Position numbers and translations under genes: made by a program | NCBI GenBank assembly: GCA_964639225.1 | Contig: CAZXCK010000051.1 | Span: 1-27,109 of the forward strand | Source: CAZXCK01 sp964639225 | Lineage (GTDB): Bacteria; Chloroflexota; Anaerolineae; Aggregatilineales; Phototrophicaceae | DNA length: 27,109 nt | Reading direction: 5' to 3' | The notes under the pieces: model-generated | Seen by the model: the letters and a program-made list of their open reading frames with translations, nothing else | The model's database searches: none | Told to the model about the DNA's origin: nothing | In this document: in pieces, positions 7,886-19,777 of the stretch | Numbering within the stretch: the stretch's first letter is position 1 | How the letters are laid out: each line of letters starts with the position of its first letter

Positions 7886-8858
7886 TATGGCGGCGGCCAC
7901 GCAGGCGGTCAACCAGGCGGAGTCGATCCTGATTGTGACGCATGTGTCGCCGGATGGTGACGCTTACGGCTCGATGCTGGCGCTGGCCGAGGCGCTGCGC
8001 AACGCTGGCAAGCGGGTCGATTGCGCGGTGGACGGCGGCGCGACGGACTTCACCAGCTTTCTGGCTGGCAACGATCAGGTCAGGGGTAAGCTGACCGAAG
8101 GTGAGTGGGACCTGATGATTTCGGTGGATGCCAGCGACGAAGAACGCACCGGCGAAGTGGGCGCTTATGGTCGCCAGCACAGCAAACAGGTCATCAACCT
8201 GGACCATCATAAGACCAACACCGGCTTCGGTGATATTCACGTCGTCGATGTGGCCGCCGTCTCGGCGACGGAAGTCGTCTACCGCTGGCTGCGCTGGATG
8301 GAACGCCCGATCACGGCGGCGGTGGCGCAGCCGCTGCTGACCGGTCTGGTGACGGATACGCTCGGCTTTCGGACCAGCAACGTCACTGCTGATACGCTGG
8401 CCGTCGCGCAGGACCTGATGCAGGCTGGCGCTTCGCTGACCCTGGTCACCGAGCGTATGCTGGACAGCCGTTCGTATCAGGTGGTGAGTCTGTGGAAAGA
8501 GGCGCTGGCCAGTGTCAAGCTGCACGAGGGCGGCGTTATCGTGGCGCAGGTCACGCAGGAGAATATCAAGAAGGCGGGCCTGGCCGACATCACCGATGGC
8601 GGTCTGGTGGGCTTTCTCATCAAGGTCAACGAGGCGATGATCGCGCTGGTGCTCAAGGAAAACGAGGATGGCCGCGTGGAGATCAGCATGCGCTCTAAGC
8701 CTGGCTACGATGTGGCCGGTGTAGCGCTCGAAGTGGGCGGCGGCGGTCATGCGCAGGCGGCAGGAGCCACCATAGATGGCCCGCTGGAAGCCGCGCAGAA
8801 GCGCGTGCTGCCGCTGTTGAAAAAAGCGGCGCGCAAGGGGAAGCTGGCCATTGGCTGA
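7860..8858 (+). CDS. nrnA: NrnA-like DHH/DHHA1 phosphoesterase (nanoRNase/pAp phosphatase)
   Basis: The product belongs to the DHH superfamily of Mn-dependent phosphoesterases; NrnA-type members degrade 2-5 nt RNAs and convert pAp to AMP. Metal-site motifs are in place: HVSPDGDAYGS (His28, Asp32, Asp34), SVDAS (Asp90), NLDHHKTN (Asp115-His117), TDTLGF (Asp166), and the DHHA1 substrate loop GGGGHAQAAG at 293-302. The length of 332 aa fits the family. ATG 7860 (or the next ATG at 7863) has GAGG six bases upstream inside rbfA; ATG 7887 right after the rbfA stop is an alternative. The position between rbfA and truB is the common one for this gene. Confidence 0.92.
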   Translation: MMTLTISVDMAAATQAVNQAESILIVTHVSPDGDAYGSMLALAEALRNAGKRVDCAVDGGATDFTSFLAGNDQVRGKLTEGEWDLMISVDASDEERTGEVGAYGRQHSKQVINLDHHKTNTGFGDIHVVDVAAVSATEVVYRWLRWMERPITAAVAQPLLTGLVTDTLGFRTSNVTADTLAVAQDLMQAGASLTLVTERMLDSRSYQVVSLWKEALASVKLHEGGVIVAQVTQENIKKAGLADITDGGLVGFLIKVNEAMIALVLKENEDGRVEISMRSKPGYDVAGVALEVGGGGHAQAAGATIDGPLEAAQKRVLPLLKKAARKGKLAIG

Positions 8859-9729
8859 TGTAAGCGTTTTCGGATTCCTCAACGTCGATAAACCCGCCGG
8901 GATGACCAGTCATGATGTGGTGGCCCGGCTGCGGCGCGCGTTGAAGATCAAAAAAGTGGGGCATGCCGGGACGCTCGATCCGCTGGCGACTGGCGTGCTG
9001 GTGGTGTGCCTGGGTCCGGCCACGCGCCTCAGCGAATACGCCATGCACACGCACAAGCGCTATCGCGCGGAAGTGCATCTGGGTGTGACGACCGACACCT
9101 ACGATGCCGAGGGCGAGATCGTGGCGGAGGCGGATGCCGGGCCTATCACCCGCGAGATGGTCGAGGCGGAACTGGCGGCATTCACCGGCGACATCGAGCA
9201 GATTCCGCCGCGTTACAGCGCCATCAAGCAGGGCGGGCGCAAGCTGTACCAGATGGCACGCGCCGGTGAAGCGATTGAGGTCGAGCCGCGCCATGTGACG
9301 ATCCACGCGCTGTCGCTGACCGCCTGGAATCCGCCGCGCCTGACGCTCGACGTGACATGCAGCGCCGGGACGTATATCCGCAGCCTGGCCTACGATCTGG
9401 GCCAGCGGCTGGGCGTGGGCGCTCATCTCAGCGGGCTGCGCCGTATCGCCAGCGGTGCTTTTACGATCGAACAGGCCGTCCCGCTGGATGATCTGCTGGC
9501 CGCGCCCGACGACTGGCAGCGGCATCTGCTGCCGCCGGATACGGTACTGGGACATTTACCGGCGGTGCAGCTCGACGAACAGACGACCGCTGACGTGACC
9601 AACGGGCGCGCCATCCCGCGCGAGGACGACGCCGACGAAGCGCGCGCCTATGCCGTCGATGGCCGTCTGGTGGCGATTCTGCGCGCGCGCGGCGAGAACT
9701 GGCAGCCGCACAAAGTGTTTATTCGCTGA
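8851..9729 (+). CDS. truB: tRNA pseudouridine(55) synthase TruB
   Basis: TruB makes pseudouridine 55 in the T-loop of tRNAs. Clear motifs are NVDKPAGMTSHDVV at the N-terminus and GHAGTLDPLATGVL with catalytic Asp43, then the substrate-binding region with YSAIKQGGRKLYQMAR, TCSAGTYIRSLAYDLG and GLRRIASGAF. The 292-residue length is normal. The start is a TTG at 8851, overlapping the end of the DHH gene by 8 bases, with AAGGGG about 10 bases upstream; no ATG lies before the conserved N-terminal motif, so a TTG start is required. Confidence 0.95.
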   Translation: MADVSVFGFLNVDKPAGMTSHDVVARLRRALKIKKVGHAGTLDPLATGVLVVCLGPATRLSEYAMHTHKRYRAEVHLGVTTDTYDAEGEIVAEADAGPITREMVEAELAAFTGDIEQIPPRYSAIKQGGRKLYQMARAGEAIEVEPRHVTIHALSLTAWNPPRLTLDVTCSAGTYIRSLAYDLGQRLGVGAHLSGLRRIASGAFTIEQAVPLDDLLAAPDDWQRHLLPPDTVLGHLPAVQLDEQTTADVTNGRAIPREDDADEARAYAVDGRLVAILRARGENWQPHKVFIR

Positions 9730-9758
9730 CTCGATGTGATGTTTGAGTGGGTAACTGA

Positions 9759-10697
9759 ATGAGTCATATCTACGACCTGTCTAACGTTCATCTGCTGCAA
9801 CCGTCGATCATCACCATCGGCATGTTTGACGGCGTGCATCGCGGCCACCAGCATCTGGTGCGGCGGCTGGTCCACGAGGCCCATGCCGACAACCGGCTGG
9901 CGGTGGCGCTGACGTTTTACCCGCATCCCGATGTGGTGCTGCGTAACATCACCGGGCGTTATTACCTGTCAACGCTGGACGAACGCGCCGAACGGCTGCT
10001 GAATCTGGGCGTGGATTACGTGGTGACACATCCATTCAACGATGAGACGCGGCAGATGCGGGCGGCGGAGTTCGTTGATAAGATGATTCGCTATCTTAAG
10101 ATGGACCGGCTGTGGGTGGGTGCGGATTTCGCGCTTGGTTATAAGCGAGAGGGCGACGTCCCCTATCTTCAGGCGCAGGGCGAGGAAAAAGGCTTCAGCG
10201 TTCAGGTGGTCGATATGGTGCGCACGCCGGATTTTGACCGGCCCATCAGCAGTACGCTGGTGCGCGGGCTGATCGAAGCGGGCAAAGTCGATGAAGCGCG
10301 CGAGCTGCTGGGGCGCGGCTACACGGTCAGCGGTGAGGTCGTGCATGGCAAAAAACGTGGACGTTCCATCGGCTTTCCGACGGCCAATATCGACGTATGG
10401 GAGCATCAGTTGATTCCGGCCAACGGCATCTATGCCGGCTGGGCCTGGTTGGGCGATGAACGCCATATGGCGATGATTAACGTGGGTATCAGCCCGACCT
10501 TCAACAACCGGTCGATCACAGTCGAAGCCTATCTGCTGGATTTTGACCGCGACATCTACGGGCAGAAGCTGACTATCTCGTTTGAGAAGTATGTGCGACC
10601 CGAAGCGCGCTATGAGAGCGTGCAGGGGCTTATCGAGCAGATCGGTCGCGATGTCGAGGCGGGCCGGGCGATTCTAGCCAGTCTGGAGCGGAGCTGA
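9759..10697 (+). CDS. ribF: bifunctional riboflavin kinase/FMN adenylyltransferase RibF
   Basis: RibF phosphorylates riboflavin to FMN and adenylates FMN to FAD. The N-terminal nucleotidyltransferase domain has GMFDGVHRGH at 21-30 (the HxGH-type nucleotide motif); the C-terminal flavokinase domain has KKRGRSIGFPTANI around 198-211 and the NGIYAGWAWL and NVGISPTF strands. The length of 312 aa is standard. The RBS is weak (GAGTGGG 6-8 bases before the ATG). It sits 29 bases after truB and is the last gene of the + strand cluster. Its last 24 bases overlap the end of the convergent TIM-barrel gene; no intrinsic terminator was found after it. Confidence 0.95.
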   Translation: MSHIYDLSNVHLLQPSIITIGMFDGVHRGHQHLVRRLVHEAHADNRLAVALTFYPHPDVVLRNITGRYYLSTLDERAERLLNLGVDYVVTHPFNDETRQMRAAEFVDKMIRYLKMDRLWVGADFALGYKREGDVPYLQAQGEEKGFSVQVVDMVRTPDFDRPISSTLVRGLIEAGKVDEARELLGRGYTVSGEVVHGKKRGRSIGFPTANIDVWEHQLIPANGIYAGWAWLGDERHMAMINVGISPTFNNRSITVEAYLLDFDRDIYGQKLTISFEKYVRPEARYESVQGLIEQIGRDVEAGRAILASLERS

Positions 10698-11582
10698 GGC
10701 ACGCACGGCGTCGTACAGGCGCGGTAACTGCCGCGCCATCACATTCTGGTCGCCGATTAACTCCCACAGGCCGCCCACGCCGCCATATTCAAAGGCGACC
10801 ACCCAGGGCGCGTGCCATTCTCCGTTTTTGATCTGGTCCAGGCAGCCATCGAGGAAGTGCCAGTCATCGTCGGTGAACGGCAGATGATCCACCAGCCGCC
10901 CCACCAGACGTTCATAGCCGCTGCCATTGACCCCGGCGGCGCGCAGCCTATCGAGCATGGCCCCGGTCATGCGATGAATCCCCGTGACGTGAATCTCATG
11001 CAGGCGCTGCACCGGCATGGCGTTGATGTAGGCGCGGTCGTCGATGCCGAGAAAGTCGGCGGCGATGCGCGCGTGCGAGATGTCCAGCAGGAAGCCGCAG
11101 CCGGTCGCCTTTACGACATGCCCCAGCACTTCCGGCAGCAGCGCCGGGCGCATGGTGCGATTGCCGCCATCGGGCACGTTTTCCAGGATGACACGCTCCG
11201 GGCCGAAGCGCCGTGTCGCCGCCTCAACGCTGCGGATGGCGTCGGCGGTGATGCGCTCGATGTGCTCCGGGGCGGTGCTGTCTACAGGGATGTCGGGATA
11301 AGCAGACGTTTCGGGCGCGAAATGCAGATTGATGTAGGGCGTGTCGGTGCGTGCCAGCAGCGTCTCGACACGCTGCCAGTCCACCGGTTCGCGTGTCTCG
11401 GTGTCGATGGCGCTGTCCAGGTCGCGGGCTACGTTCAGCGGGAAGTGGATGTAGACCGGGGCCAGTTCCATCGCTTCTTCGACGAGGTCCGGCCAGGCCG
11501 GGCACTTGAACACATCGACCTGAATTTTGCCGTCGCGCAGCAGGTCGGCGGCCTCGCGTGAATAGTTGATGGCGGTCTGCAT
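10674..11582 (-). CDS. TIM-barrel protein, DUF692/xylose-isomerase-like
   Basis: The 302-residue product looks like a divalent-metal TIM barrel of the sugar phosphate isomerase/epimerase (AP endonuclease 2) superfamily, closest to DUF692-like proteins. Candidate metal ligands sit at strand ends in the expected order: Glu134 in VILENVP, Asp167 and His170 in LLDISHA, His198 in HEIHVTG and Glu265 in VAFEYGG; His46 and His87 also lie at strand ends. DUF692 enzymes of known function modify peptide cysteines with iron cofactors, but there is no peptide-precursor gene here, so no such role is claimed. The start is 2 bases after the era stop, so it is the last gene of the era operon. It runs convergently into ribF with a 24-base overlap. 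Confidence 0.7.
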   Translation of the reverse strand: MQTAINYSREAADLLRDGKIQVDVFKCPAWPDLVEEAMELAPVYIHFPLNVARDLDSAIDTETREPVDWQRVETLLARTDTPYINLHFAPETSAYPDIPVDSTAPEHIERITADAIRSVEAATRRFGPERVILENVPDGGNRTMRPALLPEVLGHVVKATGCGFLLDISHARIAADFLGIDDRAYINAMPVQRLHEIHVTGIHRMTGAMLDRLRAAGVNGSGYERLVGRLVDHLPFTDDDWHFLDGCLDQIKNGEWHAPWVVAFEYGGVGGLWELIGDQNVMARQLPRLYDAVRASAPLQTG

Positions 11583-11584
11583 GG

Positions 11585-12532
11585 TTATTTCTGGTCCTCG
11601 CGTGGCAGGCGATAACCCAACCGCCGCAGCAGCGGGATATTGCTGCGCCAGTTCTTGAGTACCTTGACATGCAGATCAAGGTAAACCTGAGTCTCCAGGA
11701 TGGCGGCCAGCTCGGCGCGGGCCTGACTGCCGATGCGCTTGATCATGTCGCCGCCCTTGCCGATGATAATGCCCTTCTGCGAGTCGCGCTCGACGTAAAT
11801 CGTGGCGCTGATGTAGGTCAGGTCTTCGCTGCGTTCTTTGTATTCGTCCACCTGAACAGCCACCGAATATGGGATTTCCTGCTCGGTGTTCTCGATGAGT
11901 TTCTCGCGGATGACCTCGCTGGCGACGAAGCGCAGGTTGACCTCGCTCACCTGATCGGCTGGGTAGTAGCGCGGTCCCAGCGGCAGCAGTTCAAACAGGC
12001 GGGCGACGAGTTCGGGCACGTGGGTTCCCTCGCTGGCGCTGACCTGCATGGAGTCCACATGGTCGATGAGCGCCAGGTGTTCGCTGAAGTCGGCGCTGGT
12101 CCCGGCCAGGTCGATCTTGTTAAGCGCCAGGAATACCGGCGTCTCGCCACGCAGGCGGTTGATTGTCTCGCTGATGTGGCGCTCGCCTTCCTGGGGCGGC
12201 GTCGAGGCGTCCAGCACCCACAGGATGAGATCGGCGTCTTTGAGCGCCTGCTCGGCGACGTTGACCATGTAATCGCCCAGCTTGTGCTGGGGACGGTGCA
12301 GGCCGGGCGTGTCCACGAACAGAATCTGCCCGTGCTCCTCAGTGTGGATGCCGAGCTGCTGCATGCGGGTCGTCTGCGGCTTGTTGGTGACGATGGCGAT
12401 CTTCTGCCCCAGAATGCGATTAATGAGCGTGGACTTGCCCACGTTGGGCCGTCCCACAACGGCGATGATCCCTGACCGGTGATCTTCCGGCCAGTCCTCG
12501 CTGAAAATATCGTCCATGTTATCGTTGGTCAT
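11585..12532 (-). CDS. era: GTPase Era
   Basis: Era is a ribosome-assembly GTPase that binds the 3' end of 16S rRNA. The GTPase motifs are complete: GRPNVGKST (G1), TTRMQQLG (G2), DTPGLH (G3), NKIDL (G4) and SASEG (G5). The C-terminal KH domain shows EIPYSVAVQVDEY, IIIGKGGDMIKRIGSQAR and the family ending around LHVKVLKNWRSN. The frame is open further upstream (to 12670), but the residues before MTNDN are not Era-like and lie inside the preceding gene; ATG 12532, overlapping that gene's last 14 bases, gives a normal 315-residue protein. The RBS is poor, so coupling to the upstream gene is likely. The neighbours differ from the usual ybeY-dgkA-era or era-recO context. Confidence 0.95.
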   Translation of the reverse strand: MTNDNMDDIFSEDWPEDHRSGIIAVVGRPNVGKSTLINRILGQKIAIVTNKPQTTRMQQLGIHTEEHGQILFVDTPGLHRPQHKLGDYMVNVAEQALKDADLILWVLDASTPPQEGERHISETINRLRGETPVFLALNKIDLAGTSADFSEHLALIDHVDSMQVSASEGTHVPELVARLFELLPLGPRYYPADQVSEVNLRFVASEVIREKLIENTEQEIPYSVAVQVDEYKERSEDLTYISATIYVERDSQKGIIIGKGGDMIKRIGSQARAELAAILETQVYLDLHVKVLKNWRSNIPLLRRLGYRLPREDQK

Positions 12533-13031
12533 AACTGTGGTTCGCTTGCCAGTCCTCAAGTGACGGGAAACAGGGTAGATACTGGCGGATACGCGGCGCG
12601 ATGGCCGCGTCTGCCGGCGCGATGAGCGCTTCAACGCTGGCGATGGGCTGGGTGGCGCTGGCGTCAGCATAGACCAGCGCCTCGACCGGCTGGGCGAGGT
12701 CCAGCCATTTGACGGCGATCATATCGTCGTGGCCGTCGTTGCGATAGCCGACTACGTCGGCGCGTGGGTGCAGGTTGCTGCGCCGCAGCAGGAAGGTCCA
12801 GGCTTCCTCTCCAGTCAGCATATCGCCGTAATCCAGAGCCAGCAGGCCAGGCACAATCGACAGGTGCGGCTTGCCCAGGTAACGGATGGCGTAGCGCAGG
12901 GTCAGCGTTCCGCTGGCGACGGTTTCGGCTTCTGGCGATGAAGCCAGTGCCAGCACATGCGCCGCGCCAGCACGCAGCAGCACACCGTCGAATATGTCGC
13001 CGATGGGTTCGCGCTCCGGGATGTTGGGCAT
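12519..13031 (-). CDS. hypothetical protein of the era operon, 170 aa
   Basis: The gene lies between the two-helix membrane protein (5 bases upstream) and era (14-base overlap), so it is firmly part of the operon. AAGG lies just before the ATG. The product is soluble, with no signal peptide or membrane helix. Strand/helix alternation (HVLALASSPEAETVASGTL, RYAIRYLGKPHLSIVPGLLAL) and a central R-S-N-L-H-P-R-A-D-V-V-G-Y stretch suggest a compact alpha/beta fold, but no known catalytic motif is seen and I do not recognise the family. Confidence 0.75.
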   Translation of the reverse strand: MPNIPEREPIGDIFDGVLLRAGAAHVLALASSPEAETVASGTLTLRYAIRYLGKPHLSIVPGLLALDYGDMLTGEEAWTFLLRRSNLHPRADVVGYRNDGHDDMIAVKWLDLAQPVEALVYADASATQPIASVEALIAPADAAIAPRIRQYLPCFPSLEDWQANHSYDQR

Positions 13032-13036
13032 GGACC

Positions 13037-13393
13037 TTAGTCTTTGTCCGCTTCGGTTTCGGCGGGCAGCAGGTCAGTGGCTTGCTCTTCGCCGGCTTCC
13101 AGCAGGTGTTCTTCGGCATGCGGATGGCTGGTGTCCTCAAACGGGATGTTGATGTCGTCGAACGACTCCCAGGGTCGCACGATCGCGCCCCAGGCGATAG
13201 CGCCACTCAGAAACAGAGCCGCGCCACCGTAGAACAGCAGGTTGATGGTGCTGCTGTCGGCGTCTGTGCCCTGGATGACGCCCACCGCCGCCGCCAACAT
13301 CATCAGCGTAAAGCCCGTACCGGCGATGCCGGCCATGCCCAGGGTGAGGGCGTTATTGCCTGTGTCGTGTGCTGTGCTGGTCTCTTCTGCCAC
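13037..13393 (-). CDS. two-helix membrane protein, 118 aa, function unknown
   Basis: The product has two predicted transmembrane helices (about 17-40 and 50-72) joined by a short loop, a short polar N-terminus and a 45-residue acidic C-terminal tail rich in Glu and His. The start is GTG at 13393, supported by AGGAG 8 bases upstream. It is the first gene of the unit leading to era, which links era expression to a membrane protein of unknown role. No family is recognised; a helper of a larger membrane complex is possible but not shown. Confidence 0.75.
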   Translation of the reverse strand: MAEETSTAHDTGNNALTLGMAGIAGTGFTLMMLAAAVGVIQGTDADSSTINLLFYGGAALFLSGAIAWGAIVRPWESFDDINIPFEDTSHPHAEEHLLEAGEEQATDLLPAETEADKD

Positions 13394-13734
13394 CGCGCTT
13401 GCTCCTGTATTTCAGAGATGAATAGTTAAAGTCCGTTTGTATTGGTGATGATTGTGCCGCTTGCTACCGGGTGAGTCAAGGATGACAGCCAGAATTGCCC
13501 GGCAAATGAGCCAGTCAGGATGACAATCGCCATATCAGACCAGATGGCGTATGATAATGACCTGTCAATTGGTGCTAGGTAAACGCGGCTCTTTTGCCTA
13601 GAATAGTCGGGGGATGCCCAGAACATCCGCACCTGTTTACGTGTGACCGGGCAGCGTTCGGGTGAAGCTCGGACCGTTGTAACCCTGACTTTGTTTGCTA
13701 TTTGCATAACTGAATTATATGAGGAGAAACGTAA
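13394..13734. other. divergent intergenic region upstream of mdh and the era operon
   Basis: This 341-base stretch has no convincing gene. It holds the direct repeat AGGATGACA (13479-13487 and 13517-13525), an inverted repeat CGCCAT/ATGGCG (13528-13533 and 13544-13549), the larger dyad at 13575-13601, and GGATG/CATCC (13612-13616 and 13624-13628). A TTGACA reads on the minus strand at 13568-13563 but lacks a matching -10. No clear promoter for mdh was found, although the region must carry promoters for both directions. Confidence 0.5.
13575..13601. promoter_or_regulatory. dyad upstream of mdh (operator or leader hairpin)
   Basis: CTAGGTAAA (13575-13583) and TTTGCCTAG (13593-13601) are inverted repeats with one T-G pair, spaced by 9 bases. 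There is no T tract, so this is not a terminator. It could be an operator for mdh or the divergent operon, or an mRNA hairpin if mdh transcription starts upstream. Confidence 0.4.
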
Positions 13735-14721
13735 ATGAAAACACCGATTCGCGTAGCAGTGACCGGCGGCGCTGGCCAGATCGCTTACAGTCTGTTGTTT
13801 CGCCTGGGTAATGGTGAAGTTTTTGGCCCGGACCAGCCGGTAATTCTGCAAATTCTGGAAATCCCGGAAGCGATGGACGCGCTCCGGGGGGTGGTGATGG
13901 AACTCAAAGACAGCGCCCAGCCGCTGGTGCATGACATCATCGCCACCGATGATGCCAATGTGGCCATGAAGGATGTGAACTGGGCCATTCTGGTGGGCGG
14001 TAAGCCGCGCGGTCCGGGCATGGAGCGTTCTGATCTGATCTCGGCCAATGGTCGTATTTTCGTGACACAGGGCAAGGCCCTCAACGACAACGCCGCTGAC
14101 GACGTGCGCGTGGTTGTGGTCGCCAACCCGTGCAACACCAACGCCCTGGTCGCCAAGGCGAACGCGCCCCGTATCCCGGCGAATCGCTGGTTCGCCATGA
14201 CGCGCCTGGACGAGAACCGGGCCAAGTCGCAGTTGGCCGACAAGGCGGGTGTGCTGGTGTCTGAGGTGTCGCGCATGGGCATCTGGGGCAACCACAGCAT
14301 GACCCAGTTCCCGAACTTTGAGCAGGCGCTCATCGGCGGCAAGCCGGCGACCGAGGTCATCACCGACCGCGAATGGCTGGAAACCACCTTCATGAGTACG
14401 GTGCAGAAGCGCGGTGCTGAGATTATTCAGGCGCGCGGTAAAAGCTCGGCGGCCAGCGCGGCCAATGCGGCGCTTGATACTGTCCGCTCGCTGATTAACC
14501 CCACGCCGGAAGGCGACTGGTTCAGCGCGGCTGTGCCATCTGAGGGTAACCCCTACGGCATCGGCGATAACCTGATCTATTCGTTCCCGCTGCGCAGCGA
14601 TGGCCAGGGCGGCTATGAGATCGTCACCGGCCTGGAACTGACCGATTACGCTGTTGGTAAACTCAAAGCCTCTGAAGAAGAGCTGGTTGACGAGCGCGGC
14701 GCGGTCACCGACCTGCTGTAA
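13735..14721 (+). CDS. mdh: NAD-dependent malate dehydrogenase (dimeric, Thermus/cytosolic type)
   Basis: The enzyme interconverts malate and oxaloacetate in the TCA cycle. The N-terminal Rossmann motif is TGGAGQIAYSLL (10-21), with acidic Glu42 at the end of the second strand favouring NAD. Substrate-site residues are Arg92 and Arg98 (GGKPRGPGMERSD), Asn131 (ANPCNTNA), Arg157 and Asp159 (TRLDENRA) and the catalytic His187 (WGNHS). The GKSSAASAANAA and GNPYGI segments are typical of group 1 MDH. The length of 328 aa is standard. GAGGAG lies 8 bases before the ATG. It is a single-gene unit closed by a strong terminator, and is of the dimeric type rather than the LDH-like MDH known from Chloroflexus (the Chloroflexus statement is from memory). 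Confidence 0.95.
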   Translation: MKTPIRVAVTGGAGQIAYSLLFRLGNGEVFGPDQPVILQILEIPEAMDALRGVVMELKDSAQPLVHDIIATDDANVAMKDVNWAILVGGKPRGPGMERSDLISANGRIFVTQGKALNDNAADDVRVVVVANPCNTNALVAKANAPRIPANRWFAMTRLDENRAKSQLADKAGVLVSEVSRMGIWGNHSMTQFPNFEQALIGGKPATEVITDREWLETTFMSTVQKRGAEIIQARGKSSAASAANAALDTVRSLINPTPEGDWFSAAVPSEGNPYGIGDNLIYSFPLRSDGQGGYEIVTGLELTDYAVGKLKASEEELVDERGAVTDLL

Positions 14722-14744
14722 ACGACCAAACAAGCCAATACAGG

Positions 14745-14777
14745 ACAGGCTCCCACAACTTGCGGGAGCCTGTTTTT
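14745..14777 (+). terminator. intrinsic terminator of mdh
   Basis: ACAGGCTCCC (14745-14754) pairs perfectly with GGGAGCCTGT (14764-14773) around a 9-base loop, followed directly by a run of T. It separates mdh from rpoC transcription. Confidence 0.93.
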
Positions 14778-14798
14778 CTATTAGCGACCGCCAACGGC

Positions 14799-14828
14799 TT
14801 GACAGCAGATGTTACTTGGGTTTATGAT
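14799..14828 (+). promoter_or_regulatory. rpoC promoter P1
   Basis: TTGACA (14799-14804), an 18-base spacer and TATGAT (14823-14828) form a near-consensus promoter 22 bases after the mdh terminator. Transcription would start near 14835. Confidence 0.72.
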
Positions 14829-14865
14829 TCCCCTAGCTGCGACGTAAAGCGCATAAATCCTCATC

Positions 14866-14900
14866 ATATCTTTCTTGACACCATGATCTAAGAAAGATAT
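14866..14900. promoter_or_regulatory. perfect 11-bp inverted repeat overlapping rpoC promoter P2 (candidate operator)
   Basis: ATATCTTTCTT (14866-14876) and AAGAAAGATAT (14890-14900) are exact inverted repeats separated by 13 bases. The left arm reaches into the -35 box and the right arm into the -10 box of P2, the geometry of a repressor or sigma-regulator site. It lies upstream of the P2 transcript start, so if it folds as RNA this would be only in the P1 transcript. Confidence 0.6.
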
Positions 14901-14903
14901 ACT
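14875..14903 (+). promoter_or_regulatory. rpoC promoter P2
   Basis: TTGACA (14875-14880), a 17-base spacer and TATACT (14898-14903): five to six of six bases match the consensus in each box with ideal spacing. The start of transcription should be near 14910, giving a leader of about 200 bases. Confidence 0.82.
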
Positions 14904-14909
14904 TTGTTG

Positions 14910-15108
14910 TCTATGGGCGTATACTTGACCTCCAGGCATTCGAACTTCCAGTAAGCGGTGGAATGACAGTTCCACGCGCTTTTTTGCTTTGACGGTGGTT
15001 AAATACCCGTAGTTCCGATTAGTAGTTTTTGACAGATTGCAGATTCCGCTAAACCCCATCCGGCATCGGTATAAGTTTTGTGTGTATAGCGCAGAGGGAG
15101 GATACGCC
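14910..15108 (+). promoter_or_regulatory. long rpoC 5' leader
   Basis: This is the untranslated leader expected from P2. It contains the attenuator-like hairpin at 14955-14985 and, after it, about 120 bases without clear structure, including an isolated TTGACA at 15029-15034 without a -10 box. The rpoC frame happens to stay open back to 15037, but this part is leader. Confidence 0.5.
14955..14985 (+). terminator. attenuator-like hairpin in the rpoC leader
   Basis: GTGGAA (14958-14963) pairs with TTCCAC (14970-14975), extended by C-G and G-C pairs across one bulged G, and is followed by GCGC and TTTTTT (14980-14985). An upstream TTCCA (14946-14950) can pair with the same TGGAA (14959-14963), which would prevent the terminator fold. 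It lies about 45-75 bases into the P2 transcript. Confidence 0.5.
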
Positions 15109-19689
<4,581 letters not shown>

Positions 19690-19715
19690 GCATCCGCACA
19701 ACTCAACATCGAATC

Positions 19716-19753
19716 AAAACGGGGCCGGTCTGCATGACTGGCCCCGTTTTTTT
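19716..19753 (+). terminator. intrinsic terminator of rpoC, possibly bidirectional
   Basis: A 15-bp stem (19716-19730 with 19736-19750, one G-T pair, loop TGCAT) with core CGGGGCC/GGCCCCG is followed by TTTTTTT. The minus strand also reads a short T run after the stem, so it may end the convergent lipoprotein gene as well. Confidence 0.95.
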
Positions 19754-19777
19754 ATTACTCAGGTGCAGCAGCCCTGG

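Noticed and set aside
12533..12670. Upstream extension of the era reading frame
   Set aside because: The extra 46 residues lie inside the preceding gene, are Arg/Ser/Pro-rich, and do not resemble Era.
13426..14733. Minus-strand open frame of 435 codons covering all of mdh
   Set aside because: It is antisense to mdh, whose catalytic residues are complete; the part in the intergenic region shows no family features.
15029..15034. TTGACA in the late rpoC leader as a third promoter
   Set aside because: No -10 box is found 15-19 bases downstream.
15037..15108. In-frame upstream extension of rpoC to the ATG at 15037
   Set aside because: The added 24 residues are not beta'-like, have no RBS, and the TTG at 15109 has an ideal GGGAGGA at 6 bases.
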